From assembly GCA_900299185.1 (NCBI GenBank), contig OMIV01000119.1, positions 1 through 59,021 on the forward strand: a stretch of DNA of 59,021 nt, given 5' to 3'. The position numbers were made by a program, and so were the translations under genes. The notes under the pieces are model-generated. The model saw only the letters and a program-made list of their open reading frames with translations, was not told the origin of the DNA and did no database searches. Source of the DNA: Planctomycetaceae bacterium (GTDB lineage: Bacteria > Planctomycetota > Planctomycetia > Planctomycetales > Planctomycetaceae). Shown piece by piece: positions 26,566 to 34,996 of this stretch (position 1 is its first letter; each line of letters begins with the position of its first letter).

Positions 26566-27909
26566 ATGAAGTTCGAAGTGCGGTGGAAGTTACACGCCAT
26601 CTGGAGCATGGTCGTCGTGCTGCTAGTTGGTCTGACTTACGGTCAAGACAAGTCGGAGAAGGCCGAGAAATCCGACAAGAAAGCCAACGACGAGTACTAC
26701 GAGTTGATGCGGACTTTCGCCGACACCTTCGAGCAAGTCGAACGCAACTATGTGAAGAAGGTCGATCGTAAGAAGATGCTCGAAGCGGCCCTGCGCGGGA
26801 TGCTCGTCGAGTTAGATCCTTATTCGAGTTACATCTCTCCCGAGGAGCTGGCGCAGTTCAATCAAAGCGTTGATCAAGAGTTTGGCGGCATTGGCATCCA
26901 AGTGCAGATCGAGCAGCACAGTGATCGCATCCAAGTGATCTCTCCGCTGCCTGACACTCCTGCGTATCGCGCTGGCGTGCGAGCAGGCGACCTAATCATG
27001 ACGATCGAAGGTCAGTCGACCGAGCGCATGCCACTGTCGAAGGCCGTGCAACTCATGCAGGGGCCGCCTGGTGGTAAAGTGAAGATCTCCATCCGCCACA
27101 TGGGTGAATCAAACGACCAAGATGTGGAACTCACTCGTGAGATCATTCGCGTCAAGTCCGTTAAGGGCGACTACTACAAGCCCGATGGCACGCCTGAGTT
27201 CATGGTCGACAAAGAGAACAAGATTGGCCTCGTGCGGCTGACTCAGTTCGGACGTCATAGCTCGGAAGAGCTGGCAGATGCCGTGAAGGAGCTGCAAGAC
27301 GGTGGCATGAAGGCTCTGATTCTGGATCTGCGAAACAATCCCGGTGGACTGCTGACTCAGGCCGTCGAGATCTCGGATCTGTTTATTGAGTCCGGCGTCA
27401 TCGTCAGCACGGAAGGTAACAATTCGCAGCCCAAATCCTGGTCGGCGACGAAGGAAGGCACCTTCTCTGGTTTTCCGATGGTGATCTTGGTGAATCGCTT
27501 CAGCGCTTCGGCCAGTGAAATTGTGAGTGCTTGCCTACAGGACCATAAACGGGCCCTGATCATCGGCGAGCGAAGTTGGGGCAAAGGCAGCGTTCAGAAT
27601 GTGATTCCTCTCGAAGCCGGGGCAGCCGCACTTAAGTTGACGACGGCGAGCTACAAGCGACCGAGCGGCAAGAACATTCATCGCTTCCCGGACTCGAAGC
27701 AGGAAGACGAATGGGGTGTGATGCCAGATGCTGGATTTGAAGTGAAGCTCGATCTGAAAGAGCTGAGAGACTTGGAGCAATATCGCCGAGATCGAGACGT
27801 CATCCGTAAGGATGGACCGGCAGCAAGCACGTTCCAGGACAAGCAACTCAACAAGGCCCTGGAGCATTTGAAGGCTGCATTAACGACTGCAGAGAAGAAG
27901 GCGGCCTAA
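26566..27909 (+). CDS. C-terminal processing peptidase, S41 family, with PDZ domain
   Basis: 447 residues. A hydrophobic N-terminal segment (AIWSMVVVLLVGLTYG) exports or anchors it. After a charged linker come the CTP helical region (EQVERNYVKKVDRKKMLEAALRGMLVELDPYSSYISPEEL), a PDZ domain (FGGIGIQVQIEQ...YRAGVRAGDLIMTIEGQS) and the S41 serine protease core. The catalytic Ser is in FSASASEIVS and the Lys in GERSWGKGSVQ. CTPs cut C-terminal tails of periplasmic or wall proteins. It is monocistronic as far as can be seen. Confidence 0.9.
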   Translation: MKFEVRWKLHAIWSMVVVLLVGLTYGQDKSEKAEKSDKKANDEYYELMRTFADTFEQVERNYVKKVDRKKMLEAALRGMLVELDPYSSYISPEELAQFNQSVDQEFGGIGIQVQIEQHSDRIQVISPLPDTPAYRAGVRAGDLIMTIEGQSTERMPLSKAVQLMQGPPGGKVKISIRHMGESNDQDVELTREIIRVKSVKGDYYKPDGTPEFMVDKENKIGLVRLTQFGRHSSEELADAVKELQDGGMKALILDLRNNPGGLLTQAVEISDLFIESGVIVSTEGNNSQPKSWSATKEGTFSGFPMVILVNRFSASASEIVSACLQDHKRALIIGERSWGKGSVQNVIPLEAGAAALKLTTASYKRPSGKNIHRFPDSKQEDEWGVMPDAGFEVKLDLKELRDLEQYRRDRDVIRKDGPAASTFQDKQLNKALEHLKAALTTAEKKAA

Positions 27910-28216
27910 GCGAACAATCTTGCGAAAGTGCCGATTTTTGTAGAGTTTTCGTGTGGTTCTTGCGTTCCGACGCAGCTTGACGGTCTGAGAAGGCACTACT
28001 AGCATCCCGACCGCTCAATCGAAGTTGAGAGTCCGTTTCAACGTCTGCATTTGACCAAAAAACGGCTCACGGTCGCTGGATGAGTTGCCGATCAACTGGC
28101 ACATTTCCGTGTGTCTCAATGGACTCGCATCCTCACACCTTGTTTAGACCTCCATTGCCGGAAGCGTGAGCGGGTAGCTCTCACGGACTCGGCGAACCCC
28201 GCAGAAAGGGACTGTC
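27910..28216. other. Intergenic gap, no gene seen
   Basis: 307 bases with no supported coding region. A small hairpin GTGAG...CTCAC lies near 28167-28185, before the ferredoxin gene. Nothing else was recognised. Confidence 0.45.
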
Positions 28217-28498
28217 ATGGCTCACGTCGTTGCTGAACCCTGCTTCAACTGCAAGTACACTGACTGCGTCGTTGTATGCCCAGTCGAGTGCTTCTATGAA
28301 GCCGAGTCGATGCTTTACATCCATCCTGAAGAGTGCATCGACTGCGAAGCTTGCGTTCCAGAATGCCCCGTCGAAGCGATCTTCCACGAGGATAATCTTC
28401 CGGAAGAGTGGAAGGGTTACAAAGAACTCAACGCCGAGTTGGCCCCCAGCTGCCCAGGCATTACTGAGAAGAAAGATCCTCTTGGACCAGCCAAGTAA
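28217..28498 (+). CDS. fdxA: 7Fe/8Fe-type ferredoxin (FdxA-like)
   Basis: 93 residues. The N-terminal motif [19 protein letters not shown] (C-x2-C-x4-C-x3-CP, with one extra ligand choice) and the second [16 protein letters not shown] are the two iron-sulfur binding sites. Spacing C-x2-C...C-x3-CP followed by C-x2-C-x2-C-x3-CP is the 7Fe ferredoxin pattern ([3Fe-4S] plus [4Fe-4S]). The acidic C-terminal extension is common in FdxA. Its electron partner is unknown. A perfect terminator follows. Confidence 0.88.
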   Translation: MAHVVAEPCFNCKYTDCVVVCPVECFYEAESMLYIHPEECIDCEACVPECPVEAIFHEDNLPEEWKGYKELNAELAPSCPGITEKKDPLGPAK

Positions 28499-28526
28499 GT
28501 CGTGATTGCGACTGTTAGCAGATAAG

Positions 28527-28557
28527 AACGACCGCCGATTTCGGCGGTCGTTTTTTT
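28527..28557 (+). terminator. Intrinsic terminator after fdxA
   Basis: A 12-bp stem (AACGACCGCCGA, 28527-28538, with 28541-28552) runs into a run of seven or more T. Confidence 0.92.
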
Positions 28558-28779
28558 ATTAGCTGTGTACTCTGTTGAGGTGCGTTTGGACCCTCTGGCG
28601 TAGATTGCGAAACGCCAGTGCTTTCCTAACATACGACTCTTACTGACCTCTGGTGGTGCTTGAGAGGCAGTCTTGCTGGCTTTGTTGTCGCTCTGTTGTC
28701 GAGTCACTGACTCCACGCGATGACGGTTCGAGTGGCTTCACTAACGCATTTGATTCACGCTCGCGGAGAAGGAAGTTTC

Positions 28780-30042
28780 ATGGCTACGGCGAAGTTGATT
28801 CTTGAGGGCAAAGAGCACGAACTGCCGGTGTATGTTGGCACCGAAAACGAAGTCGGTATCGACATCACAGAACTTCGTAACAAGACCGGCGCCATCACTC
28901 TCGACTCCGGATATGCCAATACAGGTGCTTGCTTCAGTAATATCACTTACATCGACGGTGAAAAGGGAATCCTGCGATACCGTGGCTACCCGGTCGATCA
29001 GTTGGCCGAGCATGCTAAGTTCACCGAGGTCGCGCACCTCTTGATGTATGGCGAGTTGCCATCGCTTCAGCAGTTGCTGAAGTTCCGAGAGGAACTGACT
29101 TATCACAGCATGCTGCACGAAGACATGAATAAGTTCTTCGAAGGCTTTCCGCGTGGCGCGCATCCGATGGCGATCCTTTCGGCGATGGTGGCGTCGCTCT
29201 CTACGTATTACCCAGAGTCGGATGAACGTCGCGACATGATCAGGCTGTTGGCCAAGGCCAAAACGATCGCCGCCTTTGCCTACAAGAAGTCGGTCGGGCA
29301 GCCCTTCATGTATCCTCGCAATGAACTGAGCTATTGCGGCAACATCTTACACATGATGTTTGGTGTTCCGTGCGAGGCTTATCACGTCGATCCCGTGCTC
29401 GAAGACGCCATGCATGTGCTGCTGATTCTGCACGCAGATCACGAGCAAAACTGCTCGACGTCGACCGTGCGCATGGTCGGCAGCAGCGGTGCGAATCTTT
29501 ACGCGTCGATCTCTGCTGGTATCTGCGCGTTATGGGGACCGTTGCACGGTGGAGCGAATCAAGCCGTCATCGAGATGCTGCAACAAATTCACTCGGACGG
29601 TGGTGACGTCAGCAAGTACGTCGCGATGGCGAAGGACAAGACTTCGAGCTTCCGTCTCTCAGGGTTCGGACACCGCGTTTACAAGAACTTCGATCCGCGA
29701 GCCAAGATCCTTCGCAAGACTTGCGACAACGTCTTAGCTCGGTTGGGCATCCATGACCCGCTGCTCGACATCGCGAAGAAGCTTGAAGAGATCGCTTTGC
29801 GTGACGAGTACTTCATCGAGCGGAAGCTGTACCCGAACGTCGACTTCTACTCGGGCATTATCTACAAGGCGATGGGCATCCCCGCCGACATGTTCACAGT
29901 GATGTTTGCACTCGGGCGGTTGCCTGGTTGGATCGCTCACTGGAAAGAACTTCGAGAAGAGAAGCCTCGCATCAACCGACCTCGGCAGATTTATCGAGGC
30001 GAGAACGTTCGCGAGTTTGTGCCAATCGAAAAGCGTGGCTAA
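28780..30042 (+). CDS. gltA: Citrate synthase
   Basis: 420 residues from the ATG at 28780, which has GGAGAAGGAAG just before it. Citrate synthase condenses acetyl-CoA and oxaloacetate. Family segments include GILRYRGYPVDQLAEHAKFTEVAHLLMYGELP near the N-terminus, NPRNELSY-like PFMYPRNELSY, LHADHEQNCSTSTVRMVGSS (catalytic His), LWGPLHGGANQAVIEML and GFGHRVYKNFDPRAK, and the final IYRGENVREFVP. Length agrees with the family. It is followed by a hairpin terminator. Confidence 0.95.
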   Translation: MATAKLILEGKEHELPVYVGTENEVGIDITELRNKTGAITLDSGYANTGACFSNITYIDGEKGILRYRGYPVDQLAEHAKFTEVAHLLMYGELPSLQQLLKFREELTYHSMLHEDMNKFFEGFPRGAHPMAILSAMVASLSTYYPESDERRDMIRLLAKAKTIAAFAYKKSVGQPFMYPRNELSYCGNILHMMFGVPCEAYHVDPVLEDAMHVLLILHADHEQNCSTSTVRMVGSSGANLYASISAGICALWGPLHGGANQAVIEMLQQIHSDGGDVSKYVAMAKDKTSSFRLSGFGHRVYKNFDPRAKILRKTCDNVLARLGIHDPLLDIAKKLEEIALRDEYFIERKLYPNVDFYSGIIYKAMGIPADMFTVMFALGRLPGWIAHWKELREEKPRINRPRQIYRGENVREFVPIEKRG

Positions 30043-30080
30043 CTCGCGGCGGCGATGCCATTGTTGTTGTTAGTACTCAT

Positions 30081-30122
30081 GGGACCGATGGAACGACTGC
30101 AATTCCATCGGTCCCGTTGTCT
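30081..30122 (+). terminator. Probable terminator after citrate synthase
   Basis: A 13-bp stem (GGGACCGATGGAA, 30081-30093, with 30103-30115) is followed by GTTGTCTT, a weak T-run. Confidence 0.7.
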
Positions 30123-30174
30123 TATAGGTCTGCTCAATAACGCCGTTTGTCGGCCTCAGTTTTAGGACTGCATC

Positions 30175-30771
30175 ATGGTGAAGACTGCTTCGACGATGTT
30201 GCCTTTAGGGACTAGAGCCCCTGGTTTCTCGCTGCCGAACGTGGATGGCAAAACGGTTTCGCTGTCTGACTTCGCTGGTTCCAAAGGACTGCTCGTCGTC
30301 TTCATGTGCAATCATTGTCCGTTCGTGGTTCACATTCGCAGCGAGTTCGCGAAGTTTGCTCGTGAGTATCAAGCCAAGGGGCTTGGGATCGTCGGCATCA
30401 ATGCGAATGATGCAGCCAACTATTCATCGGACGCCCCGGAAAAGATGGCAGCTGAAGCCACTTCCGCAGGGTACGCGTTTCCGTATCTATATGACGCCGA
30501 TCAGTCGGTCGCTCAGGCTTATAAGGCTGCATGCACGCCGGACTTCTTCGTGTTCGATAAAGACATGGCGTTGGCATATCGCGGGCAGTTTGATGACAGT
30601 CGGCCCAGCAATGGTAAACCGGTGACTGGCGCTGATTTGCGAGCCGCATGCGATGCTGTGCTGGCAAATGGTCCGTTGCTTGTTACGCAGAAGCCGAGCA
30701 TTGGCTGCAACATCAAGTGGAAGGCTGGAAACGAGCCGGAGTACTTCACGGGAATCTCGGCAGTTGAATAA
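30175..30771 (+). CDS. Thioredoxin-like redoxin family protein
   Basis: 198 residues. The start LPLGTRAPGFSLPNVDGKTVSLSDFAG is the redoxin/AhpC-TSA opening. The redox site is VVFMCNHCPFV, a C-N-H-C form rather than the CGPC of thioredoxin. Then GIVGINANDAANYSSDAPEKM and TPDFFVFDKDMALAYRGQFDDSRP give the usual thioredoxin-fold path, including the cis-Pro (TPD). No signal peptide is seen, so cytoplasmic. It resembles the AhpC-like 'thioredoxin family' proteins common in planctomycetes; the substrate is unknown. Confidence 0.8.
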   Translation: MVKTASTMLPLGTRAPGFSLPNVDGKTVSLSDFAGSKGLLVVFMCNHCPFVVHIRSEFAKFAREYQAKGLGIVGINANDAANYSSDAPEKMAAEATSAGYAFPYLYDADQSVAQAYKAACTPDFFVFDKDMALAYRGQFDDSRPSNGKPVTGADLRAACDAVLANGPLLVTQKPSIGCNIKWKAGNEPEYFTGISAVE

Positions 30772-30887
30772 GTTTCAAAGCCCTGATGTCGAGCGTCGAT
30801 CGACTGGGCAGTCATCGCTGACGTTGTGGTTTTCGCAGCAAGAAAGTGAGGAGCGTTGGTCTCGCTCCGTTCTACGGGAATCGAAAA

Positions 30888-31709
30888 ATGCCTCTGACGT
30901 TTCAACTCCGTGAGTCATCCAGCATTCCGATCGAAGTTGATTCGCTTCAGTTGGATGTCTTGAAAATGCAGTCGCTCGATGACGTCAAAGCGACGCTCGT
31001 GCAACGCGGCAATCGACAGCATCCAGTCTCAGACTTTTTTGATGTCGTTGGATCTGCTGAAGACAACGAATTGGTCTTCGTTGGTGATTGCTCCAAGGTG
31101 AAGCTCATCGGCACCAAGTTGGCTTCCGGTCGTATTCGAGTGGAAGGTCATGCTGGCATGCATCTCGGTGCGGAGATGACCGGCGGCGAAATCATCGTTA
31201 GCGGCAACGCTGGCGATTGGGTCGGTGCCGAAATGCATGGCGGCACAATCACCGTGAAGGGGAACGCCGGACATCTTGTCGGAGCGGTCTATCGCGGCGG
31301 CTTCAAAGGCATGACGGGCGGCGAGATCTTCATTCACGGAGATGCTGGCAATGAGATCGGTCACGGCATGCGTCGCGGACTGATTGCTGTGGGCGGCAAG
31401 TCTGGCGATGTGCCGGGCGTCAACATGATTGCCGGGACGATCCTGCTGTTCGGCGAGCCCGGTATTCGTCCTGCGCCTAATTTGAAGCGCGGAACGATCG
31501 CTTACTTCGACCTCAACCAGTCACCGGAAGTGTTGCCGTCATTCAAGTTCGCAGGGCAGCAGAAGCCAACGTGGTTGGCGATCTATCTCAAGCATCTTCA
31601 GCAGCAGGGGTTTCCATTGCCGGATGGAATCTTCGATGCGTCGTATCGCAGCTATCGAGGCGACTTCTTGGAACTCGGAAAGGGCGAAGTCTTGATTCGT
31701 TGTGCTTAG
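30888..31709 (+). CDS. fhcC: Formylmethanofuran dehydrogenase subunit C-like protein
   Basis: 273 residues from the ATG at 30888. The middle is a set of Gly-rich right-handed beta-helix repeats (GRIRVEGHAGMHLGAEMTGGEIIVSGNAGDWVGAEMHGG and on) as in the FwdC/FhcC/GltS-C domain. In bacteria the Fhc complex hydrolyses formyl-tetrahydromethanopterin to formate in C1 metabolism, and planctomycetes are known to carry it. The start RESSSIPIEVDSLQ and end GDFLELGKGEVLIR match subunit C rather than glutamate synthase, which would be fused. No other C1 gene is adjacent, so the complex must be encoded elsewhere if it is active. Confidence 0.85.
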   Translation: MPLTFQLRESSSIPIEVDSLQLDVLKMQSLDDVKATLVQRGNRQHPVSDFFDVVGSAEDNELVFVGDCSKVKLIGTKLASGRIRVEGHAGMHLGAEMTGGEIIVSGNAGDWVGAEMHGGTITVKGNAGHLVGAVYRGGFKGMTGGEIFIHGDAGNEIGHGMRRGLIAVGGKSGDVPGVNMIAGTILLFGEPGIRPAPNLKRGTIAYFDLNQSPEVLPSFKFAGQQKPTWLAIYLKHLQQQGFPLPDGIFDASYRSYRGDFLELGKGEVLIRCA

Positions 31710-31745
31710 TCGGGTGACGATGTCCGTCGAATTTGGGTGTAGTCG

Positions 31746-34700
31746 TTATTGCCGCCGTGTTGACCCTGACGGCATGAAGAGTGGTCTGGGGGCGTCATTA
31801 GGAATGCCCTCAGTCGGCGACTCGTGACCCAGTGTCTGAATTCCTCCACTGCTCGTTGGAGCGGCAGCAGAAGGTTGCCCGGTGGCGGTAGATTGGCCTT
31901 CAGACAGATACGGCCTGCGACTGCGAAGACTCGAAAGGCCCGGTGGTGCGCTGGGCAGCGAGCTTGGTGATGCCGGGGCGGCGCTGAGTTGCTGCTGACT
32001 ATCCAGCGTTGTGCTGCCTGGTTGCTGAATGGGATCAGGGAAGATGCCGCGGCTGAGTCGCTCCAAGATCTTCGCAACAACGACATCACGCGGATTGGCG
32101 ATGTTGCACCAGGTCAGTTGCTCGCGTGCATCGACACCTCGCCTTTGACCATAGAGCCAGACGCCATATTCGAAGTGAGCGACATAGCTGGTGAAGCTCG
32201 ATTCCAGGGCCATCTTGAAGCAGCGTTCGACTTGCTCAGGTTGGTCGATTCGAGCGAACGCGCCGGCCGCCTTTACCCAGTCCTTGGCTCGTGTGAGGGT
32301 GTCTTCAGATGTGGCTCGTTCTTCGAGTTTGCTGGCCAGCAGTTCGACGGTGTGACGACATTCGTCGTCCATGTTGAGTGCCTTTTGGATGAAGGCCAGT
32401 TGGTCCAACGCTTCGATGTCGGGATCAAACAGCTTCACCATCAGATCGACCTGAGTCGTGTTTTTCAGCTCCATCCCAGACCCGACCATGATGCGCATGA
32501 TTTCGAATTGCACGTTGCGATTGCGATGGAACGCTCGCTTCCAGTAGTCGAATGCCTTGCCTTCGTCTTGTTTCAACAAGGCTTCTCGCCCAGCGACATA
32601 AAGCACCTGAGCTTCATTGGGAGCCAAGATCAGCGCTTGGTCGATACAGCGATGATGGAACTCTTCGTTGGCTCCACCCAAGAAGCCCAGTTCCGCGAGG
32701 TCCAAGTACGCTGAGAACAACAGCGGGTTCGTTTTGAGCGCTCGCGATCCATGTCGATATGCCGCGTCGGCGTATTTCACTGAATCGCCTATGGCACGCT
32801 CTAACCATTCTCGCATTTCGTCACGGGACTTGAATTCATTGGCGATGACCGTGTCGCGGAGCTGACTCAACGGCATCGAGTTTTCTGAGTTCCGTTGCAG
32901 CTCATGAAACGCGAGCAAGTAGTGACGCATCAGTCGCAGTTGGAATCGCGAGTCGTCCGGGTTGGCCCGAGCTGCCGCTCGCAAGCTCTGCAGCTTCATC
33001 GACAGGAGGTCCAGCACACGTGCAGTTCGCTCGTCTTCATTTTCTTCCGCTTCTTCGGCGGCCAGTCTCTGTTGTTCCTCTGCATCGAAGACCAAGCGGC
33101 GATAGTCGATCCAATGCGGTTCAGCAGCGGCCAACGGCCATTGCGATTGAACCATCCAAGCTCCCGCGACCAGCATCAACATGAGGCCGGTGGCCAAAGA
33201 GATTCGTGGCACGACCATCGAAGGCGATGCTTGTGGGTCGTCTTTCTCGCGAGTCATCTGGTAGATGCGGCAGGCACACGCCATCTCTAAGACCAGGATC
33301 ACGGTGTAGCCGGGGATGTACCACGTGAAGTCTGCGATCGAACCGACCATCGTTGAGACCAGCGAAGCTAACAGTCCCAACTGAGCTACAACGTAAGAGC
33401 GATCTTGTCCCAGCTTGGCAGCGCGCCAGCACCAGAAGAGGCACATGCCCAGGCACATCACGGCGAGCGACAAACCGACGAGACCGGTTTCGCTGGCGAC
33501 TTGCAGATAGTTGCTTTCAGCGTGCGTCGCTTCGTGTTCGTCGTAGGGGTTATCGAGATACTTCAAATGCACAAACCGGTGACTTCCGACACCAGCGCCA
33601 AGCACCGGGTAATCCGATGCAATGTCGATGTTCGCTTTCCAAATCGGCAGACGGCCGTTGTCGTCCCAGCGATTGAGTCGGTCCATCATCTTGTCGTAGC
33701 CAACGGCTAATTGCAGACAAGCCGCTGCGATCGCGAGCGCTCCCAAGCCTGCGACCAACCGTTTGGAGATCATGCCTTTGATCGTCAGCACGATGACCAT
33801 CACGGTCAGACCGGCGGCTGCGGCCACAACGGCACCGCGCGACATCGATGACAACAAACCCACCGCAACGAAGGCACCGCCGCCTGCGGCTAGTGAAATG
33901 CGAACGGACTTGGGTAACGGTGCTGCTTGACCGCTTCCGAAGACGACTTCTTCTTCCTCGTGAGCATTGTTTTCCACGAGGTCCATCAACCACCACACGT
34001 ATGGACCGACGGCCAACGAGAGGTAAGCAGCGAAGTGGTTCTTGTTGGGGAACGCGCCTTTGATTCGGTCGGCGGTTGTGCCGGCTGGGAATTCAAAGAA
34101 CCAATAGAACTTGCCGTTCGATGTGAGGAACTGAAGCATGGCGAAGGTTGCCATGACGGCGGCACTAATGCAGATCGCTCGCAGCAATCGATGAGCGTCT
34201 TGAATGCGGCGGATGCGTTGCGCGGTGAGCCAAAACAGCAAGACGTAGCTCACGCCCAGAACGAGTGCTTGGCGAGTCTCGCCGACGGTCAGCGACAAGA
34301 ACTTCCACGGACCAAAGACGCTTGCTTCCGAGCTGTCCCACAGTGGCAGAACTTCGGCGATCTTGGGCGAGACGATTTCCAGAATGCTTGGCGGCAGCGG
34401 GACAACTTGCAGCAGTCCGACTCCGACCACGAGCAACAGGAGCAGTTCTGCTTTCGTCCAAATACAGACGGGCTCTTGCCGATCAACGAGTTGATGAATT
34501 CCCCAGCACAGCGAGCAGCCGACAGCGGCCATCACCAACGTGAATTCGCCAATGGCCAGTCTGCCGCCCATGACAAAGGGCACTGCGAGCGCCAGGAGCA
34601 AGAAGAAGTCGAAGCCGTTCATCCAGATGGAAGATCGACTGCTCTCATGCTTTCGATGCGAACTGCCGGACCGGTGTCGGCGTTTCGAAGACGACGAACT

Positions 34701-34844
34701 TCTCGACTCACCTGACGAACTTCGCGTCGTCGTTGCAGACGACGAGGATGTTGGAGTTGGCGAGGTCGAAGAGAGGGACGACGAACGATGCGGCGAGCGG
34801 CTCGAACGACGGGGTCTAGGTTGTGAATCCGGCTCGTTGCTCAT
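31746..34844 (-). CDS. O-antigen ligase/polymerase-like membrane protein with TPR-like C-terminus
   Basis: 1032 residues. A Ser/Arg-rich cytoplasmic tail of about 75 residues is followed by roughly a dozen membrane helices with the Wzy/WaaL-type loop FPNKNHFAAYLSLAVGPYVWW and YPVLGAGVGSHRFVHLKYLDNPYDEHEATHAESNYLQVASETGLVGL. The latter resembles the periplasmic HAHN-type loop of O-antigen ligases. The C-terminal 450 residues are helical repeats (TPR-like; LILAPNEAQVLYVAGREALLKQDEGKAFDYWKRAF) ending in a Pro/Ser/Gly-rich tail. It probably polymerises or ligates exopolysaccharide. It is the last gene of a three-gene operon with the autokinase and export lipoprotein upstream. Confidence 0.85.
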   Translation of the reverse strand: MSNEPDSQPRPRRSSRSPHRSSSLSSTSPTPTSSSSATTTRSSSGESRSSSSSKRRHRSGSSHRKHESSRSSIWMNGFDFFLLLALAVPFVMGGRLAIGEFTLVMAAVGCSLCWGIHQLVDRQEPVCIWTKAELLLLLVVGVGLLQVVPLPPSILEIVSPKIAEVLPLWDSSEASVFGPWKFLSLTVGETRQALVLGVSYVLLFWLTAQRIRRIQDAHRLLRAICISAAVMATFAMLQFLTSNGKFYWFFEFPAGTTADRIKGAFPNKNHFAAYLSLAVGPYVWWLMDLVENNAHEEEEVVFGSGQAAPLPKSVRISLAAGGGAFVAVGLLSSMSRGAVVAAAAGLTVMVIVLTIKGMISKRLVAGLGALAIAAACLQLAVGYDKMMDRLNRWDDNGRLPIWKANIDIASDYPVLGAGVGSHRFVHLKYLDNPYDEHEATHAESNYLQVASETGLVGLSLAVMCLGMCLFWCWRAAKLGQDRSYVVAQLGLLASLVSTMVGSIADFTWYIPGYTVILVLEMACACRIYQMTREKDDPQASPSMVVPRISLATGLMLMLVAGAWMVQSQWPLAAAEPHWIDYRRLVFDAEEQQRLAAEEAEENEDERTARVLDLLSMKLQSLRAAARANPDDSRFQLRLMRHYLLAFHELQRNSENSMPLSQLRDTVIANEFKSRDEMREWLERAIGDSVKYADAAYRHGSRALKTNPLLFSAYLDLAELGFLGGANEEFHHRCIDQALILAPNEAQVLYVAGREALLKQDEGKAFDYWKRAFHRNRNVQFEIMRIMVGSGMELKNTTQVDLMVKLFDPDIEALDQLAFIQKALNMDDECRHTVELLASKLEERATSEDTLTRAKDWVKAAGAFARIDQPEQVERCFKMALESSFTSYVAHFEYGVWLYGQRRGVDAREQLTWCNIANPRDVVVAKILERLSRGIFPDPIQQPGSTTLDSQQQLSAAPASPSSLPSAPPGLSSLRSRRPYLSEGQSTATGQPSAAAPTSSGGIQTLGHESPTEGIPNDAPRPLFMPSGSTRRQ

Positions 34845-34996
34845 GACGTCATCCTGGCGTCAGTTAGAGATTTGTGAGTGCGAAGGTGGCCGATGGAACT
34901 CTTCTTCCATCGAGGTGGTCGCTCGATTTCATCATGGCTACGAACAACTTCACCTCTGACTTTGGATCAATTCAAAGAATGCACCGGAGTGCGCGA

